From Ilex aquifolium (taxonomy: Eukaryota; Streptophyta; Magnoliopsida; Aquifoliales; Aquifoliaceae): a DNA stretch of 64,000 bases. The notes beneath the pieces are model-generated. The model did not search any database, was not told the DNA's origin, and was given only the letters and a program-made list of their open reading frames with translations. Location: contig OX637405.1 of NCBI GenBank assembly GCA_951799425.1, forward strand, positions 28,374,635 through 28,438,634, read 5' to 3'. The position numbers were made by a program, and so were the translations under genes. This document shows positions 23,041 through 35,184 of this stretch, piece after piece; position 1 is the first letter of the stretch, and the number at the start of each line of letters is the position of its first letter.

Positions 23041-26000
23041 CAGCAAGACAATGACTGGTATACCGACAATGGGGCCTCCTCTCACATGACACATGATGCA
23101 GGAAGTATTGCCAACAATATTCCTTATTCAGGTTCTGATCGAATTATGGTTGGCAACGTCGCTTCCCTTCTTATTACCCACACTGGTTCTATCTCTTCTC
23201 CCTATAATCTTAGTTCTATTCTCTAATGGAGATTCTTATTGTTCCTGGTTTAACAAAAACCTTATTTCCATTAGCAAACTTACAGCTGATAATAATTGTG
23301 TTGTTACTTTTGTTGCCTCTGGCTTTACCATACAGGATCTCCAAACAGGAGAGGTGTTGGGCGCTGGTAGATGCAAGGATGGGCTATATGTTATTGATCA
23401 TGGTCAACATGCCTTTGTCTCTTCTCTCTGCAAAACTAGTCTACGTGCCTCGCTTGATACATGGCATGCCCGTCTAGGTCATTCTTCCCTTAGCACTGTT
23501 AAATTTTTGAATAAACATAGTGATATCATTCTAAATAGTGGTTGTGTTGCTTCTCATTTATGTACTAGTTGTCAATTGGGTAAAATTCATAGACTACTTT
23601 TTTTCAATAATGGAAAGTGATGTTCTTTTACTCTTGAGCTTATTCACTGTGATTTATGGGGACCTTTTACCGTTGCATCTTTTTCGGGATATCGCTATTA
23701 TGTTATTTTTTGTTGATAATCATACCCGTTTCACTTGATTTTACCCTTTCAAACTTAAATCTGATTTTTATGATATTTTTCTTCGTTTCCAGAAGTTTGT
23801 TGAAAATCAATTTTCTAGGACTATTAAAACCTTTCAATGTGATGACGAAAAATAATTTTTCAATTCTAAGTTCCGTAATCATTTAGCTAGTTGTGGAATC
23901 TAGCAGCATGTATCTTGTCCACACACCTCCAGTCAAAACGGAACTATTGAGCGCAAACATAGACATGTGACAGAGAGTGGCCTCACTCTTCTTTTTCACT
24001 CTAGTGCTCTATCGACACTATGGTTCGACGCTTTCTCCATGGCTATCTATGTTATCAATCGACTATCAAACACCGGTCCTCAATGGCTCCTCTCCCTATG
24101 CATTCTTGTACGGTAAGCCTCCTTCATATTCTATGTTTCGTACCTTTGGATGCTTGTGTTTTTTTTACCTTAGAGACTACTCTAAAAATAAGCTCTCTCC
24201 ATAATCCATTTCTTGTGTACTTATTGGCTACAGTCCTACACATAAAAGTTTTCGTTGTTTGGATCGACGTACCCAATGAGTGTATAACTCGCGTCATGTG
24301 ATCTTTGATGAAACTGTTTTTCCCTATACAGGCACTAAATCTTCTTTCTCTTCTTTGCAATCTAATGATCATGTGATTTTTATGGACTCACCTTCTACTT
24401 TTTCTTTGCCAAGTTCCACTATTTCTCTTCCTGCAAGTTCTCTTGATCCATGCTCTGTTTCTCGGACAGCTCCTTGCCTTCCTTGTGCCGATGATTCATA
24501 TCCTTCAGATTTGATGTCATCGATGTCTAAGACTCCCATTATGGATTCTAAATCGTCTGGCTCTTCTCCAACTGTTGACTCTTTATCATCTTCCTCTTTG
24601 GTTCCTCCTGATGCAGTAACTTTCACACCTTCATCATCCATGCCTCATTCAACCAATATTCACCCGATGATCACTTGTACAAAGGTCGGTATTATCAAGC
24701 TCCATGCTTTTCATGTTGTCCCAAAATTGCCAAACTCAGTATTTTTCCAGTCCTTATTTGCCTTAAAGAAGCCTCATGGCTTCAAGTTTGCCACAAAACA
24801 TCCAGAATGGCTCTCAGCCATGAATAACGAGATTCATGTTCTTCACCAAAATCATACTTAGTCCCTTGTGCCACGACCATCTCACAAGAATATAGTTTGT
24901 TATCGTTGGGTTTTTTAAACAAAGCTTCATGTTGATGGTATTGTTGAACGTTATAAAGCACAGCTTGTTGCTAAAGGTTATACTCAACAACAGGGAATTG
25001 ACTTTGATGAGACGTTTTGTCTTGTTGTGAAGCCTGCTACCGTTCATCTGATTCTTTTATTAGCCACTTCTGCTAGATGGTCTTTTAAACAACTCGATGT
25101 TAATAATGCATTCCTTCATGGAACTATAACCGAAGAGGTCTATATGGATCAACCCCCTGGTTATGTTGATCCCCGGTTTTCCCAACATGTTTGTCATCTC
25201 CACAAAGCAATCTATGGCCTCAAATAAGCCCCTCGAGCTTGGTTTCATTGCTTCAGTGCATTTTTTCTTCTTGTTGGTTTTCGTCCAAACAATGCTAATT
25301 CATCGCTTTTCATCTATCACCACAAGATTGGATGTATATATCTCCTACTTTATGTCGATGGTATTGTTCTCACCGACAATAACTCTCTCTTGTTGACACA
25401 ATTTATTGCTCGCCTTAGCAATGAATTTTCTATGAAAGATATCGGTGATTTGCACTATTTGTTGGGAATTGAAGTTCATAAAACTTCCAGTGGTTTATTT
25501 CTCATCCAATCCAAATATGTTTTAGATCTACTTGATCACACCACTATGACAGATTGTAAACATGTCACCACTCCCATGGTGGTGGGTCATCACTTGTCTA
25601 CTGTCGATACATTATTTAATGATTTGACACACTATCATTATTTGGTTGGTGCGTTACAATATTTGGTTATTACTCGACCAGATTTGGCCCATAGTGTTAA
25701 TACTGTATGCCAATATATGCACTATCCTACTGAATAGCATTTTCAAGCAGTACTTAGATGCTCTCAACAAGCAGTACTCGCTACATCAAGGGTATTCTTC
25801 ATTTTGGTCTTCATCTTTATTCTGATAGCTCTCGACGTCTTCTTGCCTACTCAGATGCTGACTGGGCTGGTTGTCCAAATGCACGTCGTCCACCTCGGGT
25901 CATGCTATTTATCTTGGAAAGAATCTTATTTCAAGGAGTGCTAAAAAGCAACACACCGTGTCACACTCTAGCACTGAGTCTGAGGACAGTTCACTTACAA

Positions 26001-26203
26001 TTGTTGTGGCTGAAATATCCTGGCTCACGCAGCTTTTGCGAGACTTGCATATCCTTCTTCCCGTACCACTAAAGCTTTTATGTGATAACAAGAGTGCAAT
26101 CTTTATGGCAGCCAATCCTGTCTCCCACACACGATCTAAGCACATAGCTATTGACTATCACTTTGTGTGGGAACAGGTTGCCAAAGGTTCCTTAAAAGTT
26201 TAG
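23041..26203 (+). pseudogene. Copia C pol remnant (PR-INT-RT-RNase H)
   Basis: Protease WYTDNGASSHMTHD (Asn for the usual Ser/Thr) lies near 23056. GAG-pre-integrase TWHARLGHSSLSTVKFLNKH and CTSCQLGKIHRLLF end at 23620. Integrase fragments run to about 24300 and a Ser/Pro-rich linker to about 24700. RT shows [32 protein letters not shown] and, where the YVDD box should be, YVDG (25361-25372). GIEVHKTSSGLFLIQSKYVL follows. RNase H shows YSDADWAGCPNARR (about 25849) and ends LLCDNKSAIFMAANPVSHTR near 26140. Stops and frame changes are frequent and the second catalytic Asp of RT is lost, so it cannot be active. Confidence 0.83.
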
Positions 26204-26325
26204 TTCATTCCCTTGGAATTTCAGATTGCCGACATTTTTATTAAGAGTATCTCTCAGTCTCAATTCCTTCTTTTTCGGTCCAAACTCACTGTGTCTCCGC
26301 TATCCACGGTTCCCTTGAGAGGGGG

Positions 26326-26534
26326 TGTTTAAGATAATTCCGCAAAATCATTCGGCAATTATGGCAAGTGTGCCAATGACTATTGGCTCCATCTATGGCA
26401 AGGTCAATCACAGAAAATCCTACAGATGGCTAGAATATTGTAATGAGCTGTATATACCCATGAATCATGTAATCAATATTAATTGCATAATCAGTATATA
26501 TAGAAGTCACAACCTCAAGCTTTTACAAGTTGAC
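26326..26534 (+). repeat. Copia C 3' LTR, truncated
   Basis: It begins TGTTTAAGATAATTCC straight after the purine tract. It matches the 5' LTR end region and stops about 30-45 bp short of where the 5' LTR ends. Confidence 0.6.
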
Positions 26535-27432
26535 AACGTACATATATCTATATATACTTGGTTGAGAGGATATGGAGGTACCAAGCTAGAGAAGAATAGA
26601 CACCCCCAAAAAAAAATTTGTTTGTACATCAGCTTTCACTTTTCACAAAACAAACAGTGTACCTGTCCATGCATATGGCAATAATAAACAGGAGGAGAAA
26701 GAAGATAGAAACTGAGATTCCATGTCCTCTCACGTTCTCCCACATTTGGCTCAATCATACAAAAGTCCAGAATCAGATTCCCTCTGTCTTTTTTAACACG
26801 AAATGGCCTGTCCCCACCAGCCTCCAACTCAAACCATTGTACTGATGAAGTTTCCTTGTACACTACAGTTCCTTTGACAAGGTTAATATATATCAACTCT
26901 TTTCAAGAACTTAGCCAAACTTCTTCGAGCAAGATCTCTTATGGTACTTAATCGTAATTTTATTCAATAATAGATTATTCATCGTTTATTAATCTGGGAT
27001 TCTTATGTAAATATGTATAATCTGATTTAATTATTATTGAAAAAATAATAAAAAGTGTACTTGAAAAAACCTGGATGGAAAATGAAAATATTTTCGAATA
27101 TTTTATTTATCAATAATGCTACGCTGACCAAATTTTGGGACCAAATTTATATATATGCATGCATGCATGTACCACATGTAAAATATTGATTGGTCGGACG
27201 GCCCTGATAATTGAACAATCAATGGGGGGAGATAGACATTGTTGAAAGGTGAGTGCCATATAGAATCCTATGGATTCACCTTTTTGTTGTTCAAACAGCC
27301 ATGTAATTGACTAATAAGTAATAATATCCAGAAGAGAGGACATATATGAATCCTATGTGGCATTGAATTTGGTATATCCCCCCACTCGGTAATTAATCTA
27401 ACTTGCGTGTCTTACTTTAAAATGATTTGATA
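26535..27432. other. Intergenic spacer
   Basis: AT-rich, no recognisable coding or RNA content. A GCATGCATGCATG run lies near 27155-27168. Confidence 0.5.
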
Positions 27433-27860
27433 GGTCTCATTGATTAAGCAACATTTTTCAATGGTGGCTTTAAAAATATGTAAATACTAACGTTCGATCT
27501 CATGTTATGTATGGACCATCTTTTTCTCCTCGAGTCTCTTCTTTTTCTTCTTTTTTGTATAATGTTTACTTGAGGAGGGGTGGGTGAGATTCGAATCCGC
27601 GTTCTTATATTCAACTGCAGGATGGTTGACCATTAGGCCACCATTGAATCCTCTCTAGTCACTTCTTCACCCTTTAGTCTCTTTCACATATTCTCACTGA
27701 TTAAGCAATCTTTTCCAATGGAGGCTTTAAAATATAGAAATACTAGCGTTTCTTGTGGAATGCATGGGTCATCCTCTTTTTCCCCAGTCTCTTCCTCACC
27801 CTTTAATCTCTCCCACCTATTCTCACTGATTAAGCAACCTTTCCCAATGGAGACTTTAAA
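27433..27860. repeat. Three diverged direct repeats with a tRNA-like insert
   Basis: The block TCTCA(C/T)TGATTAAGCAA...CAATGG(A/T)GGCTTTAAAA occurs at about 27436, 27693 and 27821. Between the first and second copies (about 27550-27655), the minus strand reads a TGGCCTAATGGTCAACC A-box-like stretch and GGATTCGAATCTC, a B-box-like stretch, about 45 bp apart. This suggests a tRNA-derived SINE fragment inserted in one repeat unit. Confidence 0.5.
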
Positions 27861-27916
27861 ACATGAAAAATATTCACCTCGGATTCCCCTTAGTTATTAT
27901 TATTATTTTTTTAATA

Positions 27917-28086
27917 AGAAATACTATGTAACTCAAATTTGTAACCCAAATTGCATCTCAAATGAAGGGGGACCATTGGATGAATGAGTTCCATTAACTT
28001 TTTTAAATGGGACCCACTGATCCAATGGTCCCCTTCATTTAGGATGTAAATTTGAGTTATAAATTTGGGTTACATAGCATTGCTTT
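27917..28086. mobile_element. Fold-back MITE, about 170 bp
   Basis: Two arms of about 65 bp are near-perfect inverted copies: AATACTATGTAACTCAAATTT...GGACCATTGGA on the left, and TCCAATGGTCCCC...AAATTTGGGTTACATAGCATTG on the right, with a loop of about 40 bp. The target duplication is unclear. Confidence 0.75.
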
Positions 28087-30224
28087 TTTTAATCTCTTTT
28101 CATTGTAATAGCTGCTCAAAACATGTCAATTGTTTTTAAACTGCAAAAGTCGTGTGCTTTTACTCTTTTTAATAACTTTCTTACAATTAAAATTTTGTTT
28201 TCGTTTTGAGAAGATCTAGGGTTCTATTCATCAATTCAATAATGCATCTTTCTGAGTGTTGTTTCTTACATTTATTTGGATTTAGACTTTGTGTGTGTTT
28301 TTTTGTAAACAAAAATCCTTTGTGTCTCGTTAACGTTGTATCAATGATAATCTATCATTTAAACAAGCAAATAATGGCCCCGTTGCTATTTGATTACATG
28401 AAAATTTATCTAATATTACAGTTAGTAAGTTGAATTTTTAATTTATAAAAACACAACAATGGTCAAGATTGATTCAATCTTTATCCACTTTGATCCAATG
28501 GTCTAAAATTCATCCCAATTTTTTTTCCCCCTTAAAAACATCATCTTTTCTGCACCACCTCCAATATCAGACAACTAAATCAACACACTCCCTAATGTCA
28601 AACAATCTCATCAATCCACACCTACCTCTCTTTTATCTTTCTTTATTTTCATTTTAAATTGTATAATTAAAAAAAATTATTTGAAATATAAATATTACAC
28701 GAACAATATTCGATTTTTGATATTTGGATAGTATTTTCAGATACCGACACGGAATTAGGGCTAATATTTGAATAAGAAAACTTGGTCAAGACCGACCGAT
28801 CTCAATCAAACATTGATTAAACCCTACTTATAATATTTTACTCTTTGAGTGGTGGATGTTCTTTAAAAAAATTTGTACGATAGAGCACTGCCTTTTGGAA
28901 GTGCGCTGTCGTGTTCTTCATGCAAAGCTTATTTTTTTTCTGTCTTTTTGTGAATTGTGAGCTAAGTTACATGCATGAATTGATGGTAACAGAATGAAAA
29001 GATAGATATGGGTTGTGTTGGTCTCCTTCGGATTGATAGAGATGTGGGTTTTTGTTATTTTTAGGCACACTGCATTTTTATTTTTTATTTTTTTTTGAAG
29101 AGCATTACGGTGTCGAAAATGACGTATTTTCACTTTTTATCCAATAAAAAATTGACACGTATAAAGCCTATTTATTTTTCTTATTTTCATTATATTATAT
29201 TTTTTTTTTTTTGTTGAGATTGAATTTTGGTATGATACTGAATTGGTAGCGTGACCTTATCCTTGCTTTTTAAATCTTCCTGTACTGATCTACATGCTGC
29301 GTTTGCATGGAATGAAATGCTTGCGTCATGAAGCATTTGCAACAGTTTGATTATTAGGTCTGATTCCTTACGTCCCCACACAAAGTGATATCCGTAGGGA
29401 CAATTATTCCTTTTAATATGAGTATAAATTTAATTGATTAAAGATAAAATAGTCATTTAAAGAATAAATAGTTGTTAATAATTATGATATATTCGTGGGT
29501 CTTACATGTGTATGTGTTACATATCAAACATGGGTATGGACCGACTTCAATGTTGAATCTCATCTTTGTAAAGAGGAGTTTAGATTTGGAAAGGTTTGGA
29601 AAAGTCAATTTAAACCCTCCTCAAAAATTCATCCAAACAAACTCTAAAAGGTTTTGATGACTGATTCTAAAAGAAATTCTTTCTTAAAAAATTAAATTAT
29701 AAAACCCTGTGAACGACATGAGAACAAAATGTATTAACTATTCAATAAACTATTTTTACTTTAATTTGAGGATTTAATATATTGTGACCATTAGAGTCAA
29801 TGATTCACATATTCAAAATGTTTCGACCATGATTCTAATAGAAATTCTTCTTGAAAAAAAAAAAGATAAACAATTTGGCAAGGATAAATTTTTGTTTCCA
29901 AACGTTTTCGTTTCTAAAGAAACTGAAACGAATCAGTGATGGAATCAAAATTCTAACATTTTGAGGTGTTTCATATTATTTCGAGATATTTTGTAATATT
30001 TCAATGCATTTTTATAATTGTTTCGAAATGTTTCAAAGTATTTTAAGATATTTTAGTATATTTTGATCAATATTTTGAGTATTTTCAACCACACCCGTTC
30101 TAATTTATCATATTTTCAAGAATATCTTCACTATTTTTTGAATCTTTACCGACACCTCATGTTAAATTAAAAACATTAACTAGAATACAATTTTACTAAA
30201 TTGACAATGATATATTTTAGAAAA
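28087..30224. other. Intergenic AT-rich spacer
   Basis: No gene, RNA or clear element is recognisable in it. Small open frames here look like chance. Confidence 0.5.
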
Positions 30225-30975
30225 AATTTCATCCACACCTCCTCTAGATAGGCATATCTTCAATGAGACCCCTTATATTTTATGAATTTTTTTATATATT
30301 AAAATTCGAGCCGATTAAAATTTCATTCAATCCAATTAAAATTCGTTTTTTAATCGGCCCGAATCAAATTGTAATCAACTCGTATTGAATTTTAATCTGG
30401 CCGAATTATGATACGTAAAAAAATATAAATTTTAATAAACTCAAATTTTAATACGTAAAAAATAAATATTAATCAACTTGAATCGAATTTTAATTGTCAC
30501 AAATTTTAATAATTAAAAAAATATAAATTTTAATCGTTTCAAATCGAATTTTGATTGGCACTAACAGCTCAGATTAATGTCAAATCGACTCGAATTTTAA
30601 TAAGTAAAAAAAGAAATTTTAATATGCTTGAATTTTAATAAGTAAAAAAAATAAAATTTAATCAACTTGAATCAAATTTTAATTGGCTCAAATTTTAATA
30701 TGTAGAAACATAAATTTTAATCAACTCGAATTTTAATATGTAAACAAAATAAATTTTAATCGGCTCGAATTTTAATCGAATTTTATATAGAAAGATTGTT
30801 TGGAATTTATGTATGGACAATTTTGGTATTTTATATGAATTTTTTTGTTAGAAATGGTGATTTAACGGGAGGGAGTGTCAGTTATATTTAAATATAAACT
30901 AGAAGGAGTGTCAATAATATTTTAAATAATAGATGGGGTGTCCTTGAAGATATGGTAAACCATAAGGGATATGTC
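30225..30975. repeat. AT-rich repeat region with degenerate minisatellite core
   Basis: About 30290-30790 is built of many diverged units of the form AAATTTTAATC-ACTCGAATTTTAAT-GTAAAAAA. The edges (CACACCTCCTCTAGATAGG...ATATCTTCAA on the left, and TAGATGGGGTGTCCTTGAAGATAT on the right) are roughly inverted relative to each other, so the whole may be one expanded MITE-like element. Confidence 0.45.
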
Positions 30976-32125
30976 TGGAATTTTTCCCAAATTTTTTATT
31001 TTTTTCTTTATTTTTCCAAAATGGGTTGAAACTTTTTTAAAACACTTCACTTTCAAATATTTTCATTTAGTGACCGAAACAATGTACAAAAATGAAATTT
31101 TGCTCCTTTCGCTTTGGTACAGTGAATGATCAACATGCTAAATTTTAGGATGAAAGTTGTATCACGCAAGAACCTTCAGGGAAATATGGATAGCTGTGCA
31201 GAGATTGAGAAGAATCTATGCAAAGTTTCGTGGAGTACTACACAAACGCAGTTTTTTTTGTTTTTTATTCATGAATTTTCATGGATCCTTTTTGAATGAG
31301 TTGGTCTGTAGATTATATGGACCACTTTGGGTAGTCTTAACTGGTTAGTTTCACGGGGACCATTGTAAAGTCAAGAAGTACTGCAAAAGACTTTTCTTTA
31401 GAGATTTCGCTCAGGGATGGGTCCAGAAATTTAGTCTAGAGGATTGCTAACCTTCAATATTAGATAGGATTATATTTTTAAAAGGATTTTTCAAACTTTA
31501 GCCAAGGTGGTGGGAGTGAGATCAGTTCTAATACATTTTTTTTTCTTTTTTTTTTCATATTTGTTAGTGTTGATTTCAAAAACTGTTCCCCATAGTAGAT
31601 GGTTGAAGTGTGACTTGGCTAAAGGAGGGTTCCTGCAAGAGAAGTCGAGGATCGGAAGAATTTCTATAGTCGACCCTTCAATGATAAAGTAAGAAAGAAA
31701 TGATTGAAGGAAACTATATATACTTGGGATAAGTCAACTTACTAGGATAATGTCTAGCTTGGCCTTTTTATAGGTCAAGAGATTGGATCGTTGAAGATCA
31801 TTAGCTGCTTATTTGAATGGGGGGCACTAGAAGTGAAACAAATGTGGCGTCCGTTAGCGTAAATATCTCAAGTTGTTTAAATTAGTCAAGGTATGCGAAG
31901 CTTGGGTGAATCCGAGCTTGGATATTGGTGAGCATGGAGCTGAGGTTCTTTCCTAGCCATGGAGCTCATCCTTTGAGTAGTAGAGTTCATGTGCTGAGCT
32001 CGTGTCTAATTTATCATTATCAGTTAGATTATCTACTATGAGTTCAGGTGGAATTTATTGTATAAAAGTAGATCTTCCACTAATACATAGTTGCTAATCT
32101 ACCAGAAAAAAAAATGTATTATAAA
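30976..32125. other. Intergenic spacer
   Basis: No recognisable gene. A GAGCTC-rich stretch at about 31890-32010 resembles LTR debris but has no ends I can fix. Confidence 0.4.
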
Positions 32126-32299
32126 TAGGGATGACAGTTAATCGAAAAAAAATGGGTATTCGTCCAAATCCGTCATGTTTGGAGCAGGGATGGACCATAT
32201 ATATTAGATGGTGGACATATACGGGGATACCCATATAAACGTCTGTGAGACTGGAGACGTGGATGGACTGAAACTCATCCCCGCCCCCTCCTCACCCCG

Positions 32300-32379
<80 letters not shown>

Positions 32380-32633
32380 TTCATCTTTCTTACAAATTCA
32401 TTTGTAAGGTTTTATGATTTTTTTTTTGATTTTTTTCTTAAACTCATAGACATTAATTGTTATGGACGGGAACAAAAATGGGGAGGGGGATCAAAATTTA
32501 CCCGCGGGGCGAAGATGGGGATTAAAATTTTTTTCATTAACGAGGGTAGACCGATGGTGGACAAATACTTTTAAAATGGGTACGAGGGTAGAGACTACTC
32601 TCTTGCCCCTGTCCCGATTCACTGCGATCCCTA
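32126..32633. mobile_element. hAT-type MITE, 508 bp, with a (TA)38 tract
   Basis: Its left end is TAGGGATGACAGT; the right end AGTGCGATCCCTA-type sequence reads as TAGGGATCGCAGT on the other strand. The flanks ATTATAAA (32118-32125) and ATTGTAGA (32634-32641) match at 6 of 8. An uninterrupted (TA)38 run lies at 32301-32376. A related right end occurs at 47723-47803. Confidence 0.7.
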
Positions 32634-32852
32634 ATTGTAGAAAATCTTAATCATAGGTTCCGAGTTTATTACTGATGTAGCCTATGCCACGAATAAGTGC
32701 CACAAATGGTATTCTTCAACCTGCTAGGCCCAATTAAAACGTTTAAAGGTGGCCCGCGGGTTAAGCCTGTGGCCTGCACCACTAAATTCAACAAAATAAG
32801 TAAAAGGTAAAATTTGAACAAAAAATTACTTTGAAAAATTTTGATCTATTAG

Positions 32853-33195
32853 GATCGGCTGTCAATCATGTCGGCCGAAACGGATTTGTATCGAGTATTT
32901 GTGAGTTTGTGTTAAAAAATAATTCATTCATATCCAATTCGTTTATTAATTCGTATTTAACGAGTCGTGTCATATCGGGTTCGTGTCATGTATGAATCAT
33001 CTATAACTGGTATATAAACGAGTTGTGTCATGTATATCTTTTGATTGATTTTTTTTTATACCCTATTTATTTATTAATTATGTCGTATCATGTTCACTTG
33101 CTTACGAAACGGGTAACTTAAAGAAGACTTAAATCTTCTAATTTTGTGTCGTGTTTGTATCATGTTAACGAATTGTGTCATATTTTATCACCTCT
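32853..33195. mobile_element. Degenerate hAT-like MITE
   Basis: GGCTGTCAATCATGTCGGCC near the left and GTGTCGTGTTTGTATCATGTTAAC...ATCACCTCT near the right follow the common plant layout of GTGTCGTGT-rich non-autonomous hAT elements. The ends have decayed and no target duplication is visible. GC-rich GGCCCGCGGG/GGCCCGG motifs on both sides (32745-32780, 33285-33345) may belong to a second, outer element. Confidence 0.35.
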
Positions 33196-33681
33196 ATCAA
33201 TACGTAGCCCGTTAAAACCCATTCAGACTGACCCAATGGACAGGATGTAGACTTATTCTATCAGCTAGCCTGGTCTAGCTCTTTTCCAAGTCCACGGCCC
33301 GGCTGTCTTGGTCCGTAGCCCACCCTAGGCTCTTGCCGGGCCCCACTACACTGATTGAAACCAAAAACTGAAGGAATATTTCCTAATATCATACATGAAC
33401 AAAAATGTTTGTCTTAAGCCTTAAGGTTAAGAAAAACACAGTAACTAAAAGATACAAAGAGGAAACAGTGTACCTACCCGATTGTCTTCTAAAGTTAGAA
33501 AATGATATTGAAAAGCACTAACACAAAGCCCGTGAGGTTTTGGGTTGGATTGTTCTTGAAGCTTTCCAATCATGTTAGAGAGACAACTTGGACAAGTTAT
33601 ACTAACTTACGTACTAATGATTCCCACTCGGTGTAGTGGCAAACTAACTTTTTAGGATTGTGATTATCCCCATTATATTAG

Positions 33682-34042
33682 GCTAAATTACACTTACACC
33701 CCACCTCCGAACTATCACCATTTTTTTATTTTGTCCCTTTAATTATTAAATTTCTCACATTACATCCTAAACTAACACTTTTGTTTCACATCGCCCAAAT
33801 CGCATACGCTTGTTATCTCTTTAGTCAAAAATGGTTGATGTGCCGAGGTAAAGTGAAAAAAATTACATAATTTTTAGGGGATAAAATGAAATAACTTTTT
33901 ATTAAATATATAACAGACGTTAATAATTGGGGCAATGTAAAAACTAATCACATAATTTAGGATATAATATGAGAAATTTAATAGTTGAGAGGGCAAAGTA
34001 AAAAAAGAGTGATAGTTTAGGAGGTATAAGTATAATATATAT
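33682..34042. mobile_element. Fold-back MITE, about 360 bp
   Basis: The left arm (TAAATTACACTTACACCCCA...CTATCACC...TTAAATTTCTCACATTA) and the right arm (TAATATGAGAAATTTAATAG...GTGATAGTTTAGGAGGTATAAGTATAATATA) are long diverged inverted copies. The type is common in plant intergenic DNA. Confidence 0.65.
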
Positions 34043-35184
34043 CCATTATAATAATAGTTACACCCTGCTTTTTCTTTAGTCTTTTCCTTTATTATCGGAA
34101 GAATTTTTAGTATTGGTTAAGTCGAGTTGAGGCGAAAGTTACATATACTTGGTTTTCTAATTTTTAATAGTTTCAAATTGGTTTCGAGTTAGTTTCTAAT
34201 GGCACCCATCACGATTCAAGCCAAATAACTTGGTCTTTTACAGCTCGCGTCTATTACCACTTGAACTACCCTCGAATTCAGCTCATGGTCGGCCCAAACC
34301 ATAAGACACTAAAACACCCGATTAGGCCCCCCAAAACAGAGGCCCCCAAATATATACATTACCTTTTTACCATTTATTAAATGTGGGTCAAACCTATTTA
34401 ATAATAAAAAGCCCAAACTAACTCTTTATCCCTCACTCTTTACAAAATTCGACAACTAATGGTCAACTCCTCTCAAACCCCTCCCCTCTTTCTCTCTATT
34501 CCTTAATGTCAATCCATACGAATAGTTAGATTCATTCTCAAATGCATGTATCGCTTATAAAATTTTATTGACAATACCCATTACAATTGTTTATGTAGAA
34601 AAGAAGTTTTTTAAATTTAAAATTAATACAATCTTATTTGCGATCAACTATGTCACAAAAAATTAAATGAATTGGCTATAATATCTATTGAAGGTGATAT
34701 ATTAGCAAACATTAAATATAAAAATTTAATTAGTAATTTTGCATTAAAAAAATAAGAAGAATAATATTTACATAAAACTAGAGTATTATTATACATATTC
34801 ATAATATATTCTGAAAGGGTCTGGTTCCAAACTTTTCCTTAGGGCCCAATTCTATTGAGCTGCCCTTGGTTCTGCTTCATACTTGTTCCATAATCTTGTC
34901 ATGTGCTTGGCCCAATGGGTAGAATTTACTTTGAGTAGTACGGGCCGTATTGGTAGCTGTTGTATTTGGCCCAATTCACTGAACTTTGCTGATTTTTGCT
35001 GTCCAGATCTAAAACTTGGATCATTACTGTGACCCATTATTGGTCTAGTACTTTTACCATTGCGAGCATATTTTGTATGTTCTTGCGAGTGTTTTGAGTT
35101 TCAACTAATATCAATTGTTTTTTTTATTGGGCATTATCTAAATTCTAAGAAAAAAAATATATATGAACATGACATGTTAAAATA
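34043..35184. other. Intergenic spacer
   Basis: Non-coding. No feature that I can support. Confidence 0.5.

Larger units (their letters stand above)
21706..26534 (+). mobile_element. Ty1-copia element C, nearly full length, dead
   Basis: Plus strand, in order: 5' LTR (about 21706-21928), primer-binding site TGGTATCAGAGC (21929-21940), gag from 22085, protease, GAG-pre-integrase, integrase, reverse transcriptase, RNase H to about 26203, purine tract TTGAGAGGGGG (26315-26325) and a 3' LTR from 26326. The LTRs align well only in their last 60 bp or so (ATATTAATTG...TTTATATAGAAGTCACAACC) and are strongly diverged before that, so the insertion is old. The 3' LTR is cut after ACAAGTTGA at 26534. 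Confidence 0.85.

Noticed and set aside
27550..27655. tRNA gene on the minus strand
   Set aside because: A- and B-box-like motifs are present, but I could not fold a cloverleaf with an acceptor stem. A SINE fragment is more likely.
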